NCBI GenBank assembly: GCA_947501445.1
Contig: CANMVS010000025.1
Coordinates: forward strand, 1-64,000
DNA: 64,000 bases
Reading direction: 5' to 3'
Source: an uncultured Rhizobiaceae group bacterium
Lineage (GTDB): Bacteria; Pseudomonadota; Alphaproteobacteria; Rhizobiales; Rhizobiaceae
Positions 10,619 to 19,437 of this stretch are shown here, piece after piece. The position numbers and the translations under genes are program-made. The notes under the pieces were generated by a model. It saw only the letters and a program-made list of their open reading frames with translations, ran no database searches and was not told where the DNA came from. How positions within the stretch are numbered: position 1 is the stretch's first letter; each line of letters begins with the position of its first letter.

Positions 10619-11627
10619 AGTCGCGCCAGGTGCGGACCAGCACCGGTGAAAGGAGAATCGCGACGCCGATGATTGTCAGCACCGAGGTCGCTGCGGCTGA
10701 CGACAGTTGTCTCGTCTCGCCGCCAAGATCGTTGTAAATCGCCCAGGACAGGGAGGTTGCATGGGCGTTGGCTGCGAAACTGACAATCGGCTCAAAGACC
10801 CGGAAGTTGTCCATCAACTGCATCAGTGCGATGAATGTTGTGAGCGGTAGCAGGTGCGGAATGATGACATAGCGGATCTGTTCCCAGCGGTTGGCACCAT
10901 CGATGCGAGACGCCTCAAGCGTATCTTTGTTGACGGTTTGAAGCCCGGCATAATAGACAATAAAGGCAAAGGGTGCGGCGTGCCAAACGCCATAGACCAT
11001 CAGCATAATCCACATGAGTGGCGTCGAAGCCTTGACTGACAGGTCGGGATTGCCGGCCAGATATTGCAGGGCCGAGCCGATGATGCCGCGGGCGTCGACC
11101 ATCCAGAACAGGATAAGCGATCCGATCAGCGGCGTTATCATCATCGGCAATAGTGAAAAGAAAATCAGAGGCCCGCGAATTGCAGAGGCGGCACTGTTGA
11201 CGGCAACAGCAATGACGAAACCGAAAATGATGACCAGCGGTGTGACGACAAATGTGAAGGTGAGAGTGAATCCGAGTGCCTTGTAAAAAGGCAGGTTCAA
11301 CATTTGCGCGCCGAAATCGCGCCAATTGTCTGCTTTCTCCCAGGCGGAGCCGACCGCATCGACTGCAAGGTGGTTGCGGTCCCGATAGGTTGCCAAGCCT
11401 GCAAACTTTCCAAGTGGTTCAGCTTCCCTCAGTGCCGCGGTTGCCTCCTGATCGATGGCTGTTGCCTGCTTGCAACCGAAAGGACCACAATTTTCCACTG
11501 TCACGATTACCTGTTCGTGGGACACGTAGAACGACTGAACCACAACCGAGATTATCGGGAAAAAGATGAACAGCAGCATCGCAACAGAAGACGGGAGTAC
11601 GAACAAGAAAAACGCCTTGTGTTTCAT
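10605..11627 (-). CDS. carbohydrate ABC transporter permease (MalF/UgpA-like)
   Basis: EAA loop LEASRIDGANRWEQIRYVIIPHLLPL; start at MKHKAFFLFVLP (11627) preferred over the ORF-track 11759. Confidence 0.9.
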   Translation of the reverse strand: MKHKAFFLFVLPSSVAMLLFIFFPIISVVVQSFYVSHEQVIVTVENCGPFGCKQATAIDQEATAALREAEPLGKFAGLATYRDRNHLAVDAVGSAWEKADNWRDFGAQMLNLPFYKALGFTLTFTFVVTPLVIIFGFVIAVAVNSAASAIRGPLIFFSLLPMMITPLIGSLILFWMVDARGIIGSALQYLAGNPDLSVKASTPLMWIMLMVYGVWHAAPFAFIVYYAGLQTVNKDTLEASRIDGANRWEQIRYVIIPHLLPLTTFIALMQLMDNFRVFEPIVSFAANAHATSLSWAIYNDLGGETRQLSSAAATSVLTIIGVAILLSPVLVRTWRDFGRK

Positions 11628-11709
11628 TTGCGGATCCTCCGTTTTGGCGATGAGTACTGAATGCGAAGCTTCGAGGGCGACCCATGCCGCCCCCTTTATT
11701 GAAACAGAG

Positions 11710-12945
11710 TTACTTGAGGTAACCCTTTTCCCTGGCCGCAGCGGTATAGGCGGCTTCAATGTCGCTCAGCGTCTGCTCCGCGCTTTCCTTGCCCTGCATG
11801 AAATCAGCGATATTGTCGCCAAGTACGGTGTGCAGAAGTCCCTGATAAGGCAGCATTGGATAGGGCGTTGTCTGCATGTCGATCGCGCTGAAAACACCCG
11901 CATTGACTGGCGCAGGTTTGTACCCATCGATCATCCAGACCGCCTGACCCATGGTCTCGTCATTCAGGATTGCCGAACTGGTGCCATGTTTCATGGCCAG
12001 GAATGTGGCTTCGGCATCTTTGTCAGAGATGTTCTTTGCAACTGTCCAGCCGTCCCACCACAATGTCGAAGCGGGATGATTGCCACCACCGACAGTCATC
12101 GGTGCACTGACCTTGGTGTTGTTGTAAACCTCTGGCGTAGAGCCTTCCGCGTCCATCAACCGACCTGTACGTGAACCCCACATATTCATCAAAGCAACAT
12201 TGCCGGCTTCCCACTCCGCAGAGGTGGCGTTTGAATCATGGGTCAGAAAGTCGGGGTTCATATATTCCGATAGTGCCTTCATCATATTGAGCGTTGCAAC
12301 GCCCTTTTCGTTGTTGATGGCAACTTCCGCTGTGCCCGGTTTGTAGAATTCTCCACCATGGCCAAGATACATGTTGACAAATTCCTGGGCCAGGTTCCAG
12401 CCCGCTTGATAAGCGCCGCCTACCGGATTTTCGATTATGCCCTGTTCGCGTATCATTTTGGCAGCGGCCAAAAGTTCCTCATAGGTTTTTGGAGGTTCGA
12501 CACCAATTTTTTCAAGGATGTCACCGCGATACACGAGGTGTTGGGCATTGGCCATAAACGCCACAGCCATGACTTTACCGTCCACCGTGATTAACTGGTG
12601 TTTGGGAATGTCCTGACCGTGTTTGGCGACCAGGTCGTCGAGCGGACGAAGCACATCTTCATTGATCAGCGCCACAATGGATGAGTTTGCCAAAATGGCG
12701 GAAGTATATTCTGCCGGATTGCCCTGCATGCCCGCCAGATTGATCTTCTGGTGATCGGCAGTCAGGTTGGCTTCGGCTTCAATGCCTTCACAGGACGTCG
12801 CATTTTTGGCGACCGTCTGAATGGCGGGAAATTCGTTACCAATTATATTGAGACGCCCCGAGTCAATCGTGCATGCCGCGAAGGCTGCTGATGTGGAAAG
12901 CGCCACCGTTGCGGCGGTAATTATCGTCTTGAGAAACATATTCAA
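11710..12945 (-). CDS. ABC transporter extracellular solute-binding protein (sugar type)
   Basis: signal peptide MNMFLKTIITAATVALSTSAAFA followed by family 1 solute-binding-like sequence. Confidence 0.9.
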   Translation of the reverse strand: MNMFLKTIITAATVALSTSAAFAACTIDSGRLNIIGNEFPAIQTVAKNATSCEGIEAEANLTADHQKINLAGMQGNPAEYTSAILANSSIVALINEDVLRPLDDLVAKHGQDIPKHQLITVDGKVMAVAFMANAQHLVYRGDILEKIGVEPPKTYEELLAAAKMIREQGIIENPVGGAYQAGWNLAQEFVNMYLGHGGEFYKPGTAEVAINNEKGVATLNMMKALSEYMNPDFLTHDSNATSAEWEAGNVALMNMWGSRTGRLMDAEGSTPEVYNNTKVSAPMTVGGGNHPASTLWWDGWTVAKNISDKDAEATFLAMKHGTSSAILNDETMGQAVWMIDGYKPAPVNAGVFSAIDMQTTPYPMLPYQGLLHTVLGDNIADFMQGKESAEQTLSDIEAAYTAAAREKGYLK

Positions 12946-13017
12946 CTCCCTATTTCTATGGTGCGTATTACCCTCGCACCCAAGTGAATCCGGATATGGC
13001 CGGAAAGTTAAAGTGCG

Positions 13018-14070
13018 TTAGAGATTTATTCTCGCTCCCGAATTTTCTTCAAACAGATGGCAGATTGTCGGTGGTATTGAGATTGAAATTTCGTCGCCAA
13101 TCTCCGCCCGAAAAGATTTGTCCGCTTTGACGGACACCAAAGCACCGGCGACACGTACGGAAATCATCGTGGCATCACCAAGCAACTCCATGGTGTAGAT
13201 GGGCATATTGATCTGTCCTGTGCCGGCTTGTGCAAGCTGTCCATCTTCGGCACGGAACCCAAGAGTGACCTTACCATCCGGCGCACCGATGCCGGGAATC
13301 TCGGTATGCGGTGCGCGGAAGACGCCGTCTTTTACTTCACCCTCGATGAGGTTCATCGCCGGGTTGCCGATAAAGCTTGCGACAAAGCTGTTTGCGGGTG
13401 TGTCGTAAATATCCGTTGGACTGCCCACCTGCTGGACGACACCCTGTTTCATGACAACGACCCGATCGGCCAATGTCATCGCCTCGATCTGATCGTGGGT
13501 TACATAAATTGTTGTCACAGCCAGTTCGTGGCTGAGATTCTTGATCTGCGCCCGCGTGCTTACCCGTAATTTGGCGTCGAGGTTGGACAATGGTTCGTCC
13601 ATCAGGAATACATTTGGTTCGCGCACAATGGCACGGGCGAGGGCGACGCGCTGGCGCTGACCACCCGAAAGTTCAGCCGGTTTGCGATGAAGAAATTCGT
13701 CAAGTTCAACCATGGCTGAGGCACGCCGAACCTTCTGATCATGCATCGCAGGGTCAATGCCACGGACCTTGAGTGGGAACCGAATGTTTTCATAGACATT
13801 CATGTTCGGATAAAGGGCGTAGGATTGAAATACCATCGCCACATCCCGGTCCTTCGGGTCGAGGTCGTTGATCACTTTGCCATCAATGGTAATCTCGCCT
13901 TCGGTAATATCTTCAAGACCGGCAATCATGCGCATGGTGGTGGTTTTGCCGCAGCCAGAGGGGCCAAGAAGAACCAGAAATTCCTTATCGGCGATAGTCA
14001 GGTCAAAATTGTCCACGCCGACAAATGCCCCCCATCGTTTGCCAACATTTCGTAGCTGGATCTCGGCCAT
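13018..14070 (-). CDS. ABC transporter ATP-binding protein (MalK/UgpC-like, with TOBE region)
   Basis: Walker A GPSGCGKTTTMRMIAG, signature LSGGQRQRVALARA, Walker B VFLMDEPLSNLDAKLR. Confidence 0.97.
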   Translation of the reverse strand: MAEIQLRNVGKRWGAFVGVDNFDLTIADKEFLVLLGPSGCGKTTTMRMIAGLEDITEGEITIDGKVINDLDPKDRDVAMVFQSYALYPNMNVYENIRFPLKVRGIDPAMHDQKVRRASAMVELDEFLHRKPAELSGGQRQRVALARAIVREPNVFLMDEPLSNLDAKLRVSTRAQIKNLSHELAVTTIYVTHDQIEAMTLADRVVVMKQGVVQQVGSPTDIYDTPANSFVASFIGNPAMNLIEGEVKDGVFRAPHTEIPGIGAPDGKVTLGFRAEDGQLAQAGTGQINMPIYTMELLGDATMISVRVAGALVSVKADKSFRAEIGDEISISIPPTICHLFEENSGARINL

Positions 14071-14091
14071 TTCTTCCCCCAACGGAAAATT

Positions 14092-14107
14092 TTGAATACG
14101 CTTGCAA
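14092..14107. promoter_or_regulatory. imperfect LacI-type operator candidate
   Basis: TTGAATACGCTTGCAA, imperfect dyad with central CG, in the divergent promoter region upstream of the ATP-binding protein gene. Confidence 0.4.
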
Positions 14108-14146
14108 TAAGGGTAGACTCAAGTTGTAACTTCTGACAAGTGTTTT

Positions 14147-14162
14147 TTGCATACGTTTGCAA
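14147..14162. promoter_or_regulatory. LacI-type operator candidate
   Basis: TTGCATACGTTTGCAA, one mismatch from a perfect 8+8 palindrome, between divergent genes of the cluster. Confidence 0.55.
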
Positions 14163-14217
14163 AAAAAATTTCCCATACCGGGCAAGATCCGGTAATCGTT
14201 CGGAAAAAATAATTCAA

Positions 14218-15228
14218 ATGAGAAGACACATGATATCATTTCAGTCGGAAAAACAGCTTGTTCGCGATTACTACTCGGCTCTGGATTGCGCTGAGGCCGG
14301 ACAGATAGAGCAGGTGATCAACACCTTCACCACGCACAATTACCGGTGGCGCGGGTTTCATCCGTTCGACGAAATCAATGATGCAGTGGAAGTCGCGCAC
14401 CGGTTCTGGGTGCCCTTGCGTCTGGCGCTGACGCGGATGCAACGCCGCATGGATATCTTTATGGCCGGGCGCAACGAAATTGACGGGTTTGACAGTACCT
14501 GGGTCGTTTCGATGGGACATCTGGTCGGGCTGTTTGATCAACCCTGGCTGGGCATTAGGCCGACGCGGAAAATGGCCTTTCTGCGATATTGTGAGTTTCA
14601 TCGTGTTGAAAATGGCAAGATCGCCGAAACGGCTATGTATTTCGATGTACCGCATCTGATGATGCAGGCCGGGCTGCAGCCGTTTCCCCCGCAAACGGCG
14701 GCACATCTGGTGCAACCCGGTCCAATGACACACAACGGCCTGATGTTCGAACCACAGGATCCCGCTGAGGGCAAAAAGACACTGGCCGCCATCAATCATA
14801 TGATTGGCGACATTAAGGATTGGACCGGTGGCCGTGAGGAACCATTGATCAAAGAGCTTCAGCGAAGCTGGAATGACGATATGATCTGGTGGGGTCCGGC
14901 TGGTATCGGCGCGACCTACACAATTGAGCGATATGCGCAGCAGCACGCCGGCCCCTTTCGCGACGGCTTTGGTGAACGCACGTTCAATGGTCATATATGC
15001 CGACTTGCGGAAGGCGATTTTGGCGGGTTCTTTGGTTGGCCGAACCTGACGCTCATTCCGACAGGCGGTTTCATGGGCATGCCAGCGACTGGTAAACCAG
15101 GCGATATGCGGGTGATCGATATATACAGGCGTGCGGGTAACAAGCTGACTGAAAACTGGATATTCATCGACCTCCTGCATTTTTGGAAACAGCAGGGCGT
15201 TGACATATTGGTACGCAGCGCAAAATAA
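14218..15228 (+). CDS. two-domain SnoaL/NTF2-like family protein
   Basis: LRYCEFHRVENGK, FDVPHLMMQAGLQP, PGPMTHNGLMFE, MIWWGPAGIGA, ENWIFIDLLHFWKQQGVDIL; ORF-track start 14140 lies inside the operator, so 14218 is preferred. Confidence 0.75.
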   Translation: MRRHMISFQSEKQLVRDYYSALDCAEAGQIEQVINTFTTHNYRWRGFHPFDEINDAVEVAHRFWVPLRLALTRMQRRMDIFMAGRNEIDGFDSTWVVSMGHLVGLFDQPWLGIRPTRKMAFLRYCEFHRVENGKIAETAMYFDVPHLMMQAGLQPFPPQTAAHLVQPGPMTHNGLMFEPQDPAEGKKTLAAINHMIGDIKDWTGGREEPLIKELQRSWNDDMIWWGPAGIGATYTIERYAQQHAGPFRDGFGERTFNGHICRLAEGDFGGFFGWPNLTLIPTGGFMGMPATGKPGDMRVIDIYRRAGNKLTENWIFIDLLHFWKQQGVDILVRSAK

Positions 15229-15357
15229 CGTTTGATTTTGGCTTCGGGCGCACCAAACCTGTCAAATCAATGAACCTGGTATGAATATCCTATTCAGGTC
15301 CGTTTCAGACGATGTTTTCTAGTGTCTCCTCATTCAAACCTAATTTGGAGAGGGATT

Positions 15358-15630
15358 ATGAAAACATTACTCATCGCATCTGTTGCCATTGGTATTGGCG
15401 CTGGCTTTACGCTTATCGCACCCACACCTGCGCAGGCAGCCAAATGTCTTTATCAGGCCCATTACACCAATGGCGACTACGCCGGTGTTTATCAGGTCGG
15501 GCGCGCATTGAAAAAGAAGAAAGCCTGTAATCGTGCACGGCGCCAATGTGGTCGGAGCCTTGAACGGGCCAGCCGCAAGGGGAAAATCGGCCGTGGTGCA
15601 AGCTGCATCCGTATAACCAACGTGTACTAA
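15358..15630 (+). CDS. small secreted basic Cys-containing protein
   Basis: MKTLLIASVAIGIGAGFTLIAPTPAQA signal peptide, then Lys/Arg-rich mature protein with several Cys. Confidence 0.6.
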   Translation: MKTLLIASVAIGIGAGFTLIAPTPAQAAKCLYQAHYTNGDYAGVYQVGRALKKKKACNRARRQCGRSLERASRKGKIGRGASCIRITNVY

Positions 15631-15647
15631 GAATTTTTCGAATTGAA

Positions 15648-15680
15648 AGGCGCCCGGGCAGAGAATTGTTTCGGGCGTCT
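15648..15680 (+). terminator. stem-loop terminator after the small secreted protein gene
   Basis: AGGCGCCCG ... CGGGCGTCT (9-bp stem with one G-U) followed by TTGTTC. Confidence 0.6.
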
Positions 15681-15722
15681 TTGTTCGTGGATAGGGTTTG
15701 CCAGCTCGGGTCCATATTGGAG

Positions 15723-16622
15723 CTAAACTCTCTCCGACAGGCGGCGCTCCCTTATCCAGATCGTCAAACCCGCCGCAACAATGACCGCTGCACCGGCAAT
15801 CGTCCACACATCCGGCAAATGGTCGAAGACCAGATAGCTCCAGATCGTCAGATACAAAATAAAGGAATAGGCAAAGGGTGATAATGTGCTGGCCGGGGCG
15901 AAGCGATGCGCAGTGGTAAGCACCTGATGCCCAAGCCACCCCAGAAGCCCGAGTGCGATCATGATTGTCCAATCGCCTGTCGTCGCTGGAGTTTGCCATT
16001 CGTAAAGTGCAAATGGCAACAATATGATCGTGCCGACCGCGCCTGAATAGAATTGCATCGTGTCAGTCGAAACCACACCGGCCAGACGGCGTGTCAAAAT
16101 GGAATAGCCCGCAAATGAGCTTGCCCCGCACAACGACAGGAGCACCGCCCAGTGGAAGTTCTCATCAAAAGGACGAATAGCGATCAAAATTCCGGCGAAG
16201 CCGACGATGATTGCGGACCAGCGCCAGATACCAACGCGCTCACCCAGCAACGGCCCGGATAGGGCGCATATGATGATGGGTGCTGAAAACAGGATCGTTG
16301 ACGTCAGGGTCAGCGGGATGTAGCGCAACGCCGCAAAATTAAACACGGTCGACAGCATCAGCAGGGCGCCGCGAAACAAGAGCAGCGTTGAATTTCCCGA
16401 CTTGAAACGGCTTGTCTGGGCGCCATCACGTACCATTATCACCAGTGATATGGCAAAATGGCCGATGTACCGCATGAATGACAATTGCAGGGCTGGCAGA
16501 CCTGCGAGTGCCAGCCATTTGGCACCCGCATCAATAAAAGAAAAGCACAAATAGGCAAAGAGCATCATGACAATCGCAAGCAGCGGTCTGTCTATATTGG
16601 CTTTTACAACATCGCCCTTCAT
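15723..16622 (-). CDS. DMT-superfamily (EamA) transporter
   Basis: ten hydrophobic segments, EamA-like repeats. Confidence 0.9.
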   Translation of the reverse strand: MKGDVVKANIDRPLLAIVMMLFAYLCFSFIDAGAKWLALAGLPALQLSFMRYIGHFAISLVIMVRDGAQTSRFKSGNSTLLLFRGALLMLSTVFNFAALRYIPLTLTSTILFSAPIIICALSGPLLGERVGIWRWSAIIVGFAGILIAIRPFDENFHWAVLLSLCGASSFAGYSILTRRLAGVVSTDTMQFYSGAVGTIILLPFALYEWQTPATTGDWTIMIALGLLGWLGHQVLTTAHRFAPASTLSPFAYSFILYLTIWSYLVFDHLPDVWTIAGAAVIVAAGLTIWIRERRLSERV

Positions 16623-17518
16623 CGGCTGGCTTTGTCGTCAAACAGATCAGCGAAATAGTCTACCATTTGCGATACCATCTGATCACCGCGCCCTTCAGCC
16701 ATAGCCAGAGAGAGCGCCTGTTTGGCCGCGTGTGACATCAGGCTTGGAACACCGGCGTCATCGGCCATCGTGTTGTAATAGCCGACATCCTTGCGGGCAT
16801 TCTTGATTGCGAATGCCAGCATGTCGGGTTTTCCGTCGATGGCATAGGCTTTGACAAAATCCATCATGCCGGAATGAAGCGGACCGGCAGACATGATGTT
16901 GTAAACTGTTGCACGATCGACACCGGCCACATCAGCCATGGCAAAGGCCTCCGACATGGCGGTTGCGGTTGTCATGGCAAAGAAATTATTGATCAGTTTG
17001 ACGGTATTGCCAGCGCCCAGGGCGCCGACGTGAAAGACATTCTCCCCCAGCTCATCAAGCAATGGTTTGACGGCCTCAAAGACGGCCACATCACCGGCTG
17101 CCATGATGTTCAAAAGCCCGTCTTTTGCATGGGCTGGCGTGCGGCCAAGCGGTGCATCCATGTAGCCTGCGCCAACATTGGCTACCTTTTCACCCAGCAT
17201 GCGGGTTGATGCTGGCAGGGATGTACCAAAGTCGATGACATATTTGCCTGAGCTCAGCCCGGCAATAACACCGTCCTCGCCCAACATACGCCCTTCAACC
17301 GATGCTGACGTGTCAACACACAGCATGATGACATCGCTTGCCTGAGCCAATTGCCGTGCAGTGGTGTGTTCAACCGCACCGCGCGCGACAGCCGCATCGA
17401 CATTATCGCGGGAGCGGTTGGCCAGCACATTGAGTGCGTAACCTCTGCTCTGCAGACATTCCACCATGGCGATACCCATAAGTCCCAGACCAATGAATCC
17501 TATTGCGGGTTTGCTCAT
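16619..17518 (-). CDS. NAD(P)-dependent oxidoreductase, 3-hydroxyisobutyrate dehydrogenase family
   Basis: IGFIGLGLMGIAM, YMDAPLGRTPAHAKDGLLNIMAAGD, GAGNTVKLINNFFAM. Confidence 0.92.
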   Translation of the reverse strand: MSKPAIGFIGLGLMGIAMVECLQSRGYALNVLANRSRDNVDAAVARGAVEHTTARQLAQASDVIMLCVDTSASVEGRMLGEDGVIAGLSSGKYVIDFGTSLPASTRMLGEKVANVGAGYMDAPLGRTPAHAKDGLLNIMAAGDVAVFEAVKPLLDELGENVFHVGALGAGNTVKLINNFFAMTTATAMSEAFAMADVAGVDRATVYNIMSAGPLHSGMMDFVKAYAIDGKPDMLAFAIKNARKDVGYYNTMADDAGVPSLMSHAAKQALSLAMAEGRGDQMVSQMVDYFADLFDDKASR

Positions 17519-18399
17519 GTTTTGACTTTCCTGTTTTGCTGAATTTCATAGATGGAACCGGCTGACGCGGGTTGCGGCTGCGGGATACGGATGGGGATAT
17601 TTGCAAGGCGTGGCTGCAGTGTGGGCTCGCCACATAACATGCGCCTATCATAGTCCTCGATTGATTCAAACGGTGTCATGGACCCGGCAACCGGAAATGC
17701 ATCTGCGGCCATCATTTCAAAAAACAGCATCTGGCGATCGCGGTCAGACCTGTTGGGCGCTGAGCCGTGCAAAATGCGACCGTGGTGGATGGTGAGTGTT
17801 CCGGCAGGGCCACAAAGGGTGGTGATATCCTCATCACAATAACCGGTTTTGGCCAAATCCACGCTACCGGCAAATACGCCGTTGACATGGTGATCGAACA
17901 GTGGCCCCTGATGCGAGCCGGCAATAACCTGCAACGGACCATTGTCCAGTTCCATATCGTCGAACACAATGCCAACAGCCAGCACATCATCATTGGTGTG
18001 TGGATAAAAGGCGAGGTCCTGGTGCCAGTGAACCGGCGCACCATATTGCGCCTTTTTCATATTCAGTTTTGTGGTGTGCAAACGAACATTGGCACCAATA
18101 AGATCGCGAACCGGACCCAGAATCTGCTCGCTGCGCAACAGGGCGTTAAAAAATGAACTCTGCAAATCCGGGCGTTTGATCCGACGGATGCGCGGTGATG
18201 TGCGGGAATGGGTATCTTCAAGATCAATCAGATCATCGCTGGCATCAATTGTTGCAGCATGAAGGGACAGGCGGGCGATCTCATCATGGGCCTTAACAAT
18301 GATGTCGGAAGCCAGATGCCCCTCAAGAACGAGATAACCATTTTGGCCGTAAAAGTCCTTTTGGTTCGCGTTGAGATATTCCATCAATTTGGCTTTCAA
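17515..18399 (-). CDS. phytanoyl-CoA dioxygenase (PhyH)-family Fe(II)/2OG oxygenase
   Basis: HWHQDLAFYPHTNDDVLAVGIVFDDMELDNGPLQVIAGSHQGPLFDHH; TIHHGRILHGSAPNRS. Confidence 0.9.
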   Translation of the reverse strand: MKAKLMEYLNANQKDFYGQNGYLVLEGHLASDIIVKAHDEIARLSLHAATIDASDDLIDLEDTHSRTSPRIRRIKRPDLQSSFFNALLRSEQILGPVRDLIGANVRLHTTKLNMKKAQYGAPVHWHQDLAFYPHTNDDVLAVGIVFDDMELDNGPLQVIAGSHQGPLFDHHVNGVFAGSVDLAKTGYCDEDITTLCGPAGTLTIHHGRILHGSAPNRSDRDRQMLFFEMMAADAFPVAGSMTPFESIEDYDRRMLCGEPTLQPRLANIPIRIPQPQPASAGSIYEIQQNRKVKT

Positions 18400-18423
18400 T
18401 GATCAGACAGTTGTATGCGCGCG

Positions 18424-19377
18424 CTATGCGCAGGCGGGCGAGCCAGCTGACCAGCGATGGATGTTCACATGAGGCCTGCTCGCCAACTGGTCACGGGCCT
18501 GTTCCCATAATTGCTTCCACACCAGATGCGAGGTGACCACATCCTGAGGTACGGCTTTGCTTCTGGCGACAAAAGAGGGGAAATGCGCGCGTCCGGTGGG
18601 TTGCCCGGTGACATTGTAGCGCAGGTCAAATGACCAACGAAACCCATCGGTTGTGTTAATCCGTGAGGCGTGTGGTGTCAGTGGGTGAAAGATAACCACG
18701 CCGCCGGATTTAACCGGCAGTGGGCGGGCGGCAGTCTCGTCAATAAAACCATCTGCAATGGCAGTTTGGGTTTTCGGACAATGGGGTTTCATGCCATCAT
18801 GATGGGCACGGGGGATGACCTGGAGGCAGCCATTGTCCAGCGTCGCATCACTTACAGCGACCCAAACCGTCACCATATTGGTATTGTCGGCCTCCTCAAG
18901 CGTCACACCACGATCCTGGTGCCAATCGGTTGCGGTTATATGCGCGCGGACTTCATCGCCCTGCAACTGATCAGCGGGCGGTTTAATGCGCACATGCTGG
19001 ATTGGATTGGAGGTAATCTCCGGCCCGATGAGATCCTCAACCAGATCAAGAAGTGCAGGGGCCGTTACCAGATTAAATACCGCCTGTCCAAAATGCATCG
19101 GTGTATCGGCTTCTATTCTGTCGGCGGGAAGAGAGATATCCATCGGTTGAAACCAGTCGCACCCCGCGCGATAGGCTGCCAGCAACTTGTCCTCAAAACC
19201 TGCGGTCTCTAAGGCAGCCGCAACAAGCCCCTGCTTGCGCCACCCTTCATACAGAGTGTCCAGCAAGGCCGCATATTCCAGCCTTATCGGATCGAGCACG
19301 GCATGCTGATCGACAACATTTTCGACAACCAGATAGCCGTCCTTTTCAAAATCGCTTTTTTGCACTGAACTCAGCAT
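18424..19377 (-). CDS. phytanoyl-CoA dioxygenase (PhyH)-family Fe(II)/2OG oxygenase
   Basis: TDWHQDRGVTLEEADNTNMVTVWVAVSDATLDNGCLQVIPRAHHDGMKPH; VIFHPLTPHASRIN. Confidence 0.9.
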   Translation of the reverse strand: MLSSVQKSDFEKDGYLVVENVVDQHAVLDPIRLEYAALLDTLYEGWRKQGLVAAALETAGFEDKLLAAYRAGCDWFQPMDISLPADRIEADTPMHFGQAVFNLVTAPALLDLVEDLIGPEITSNPIQHVRIKPPADQLQGDEVRAHITATDWHQDRGVTLEEADNTNMVTVWVAVSDATLDNGCLQVIPRAHHDGMKPHCPKTQTAIADGFIDETAARPLPVKSGGVVIFHPLTPHASRINTTDGFRWSFDLRYNVTGQPTGRAHFPSFVARSKAVPQDVVTSHLVWKQLWEQARDQLASRPHVNIHRWSAGSPACA

Positions 19378-19437
19378 GTCAACGCACCTGATCTCTTGTG
19401 ACTTCCTGTATTGCGTTCAAGTTGTCCTGCTTTCTGC

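Noticed and set aside
14236-15180. 314-aa minus-strand ORF opposite the SnoaL-like gene
   Set aside because: Antisense shadow ORF of a well-supported CDS; no recognisable motifs.
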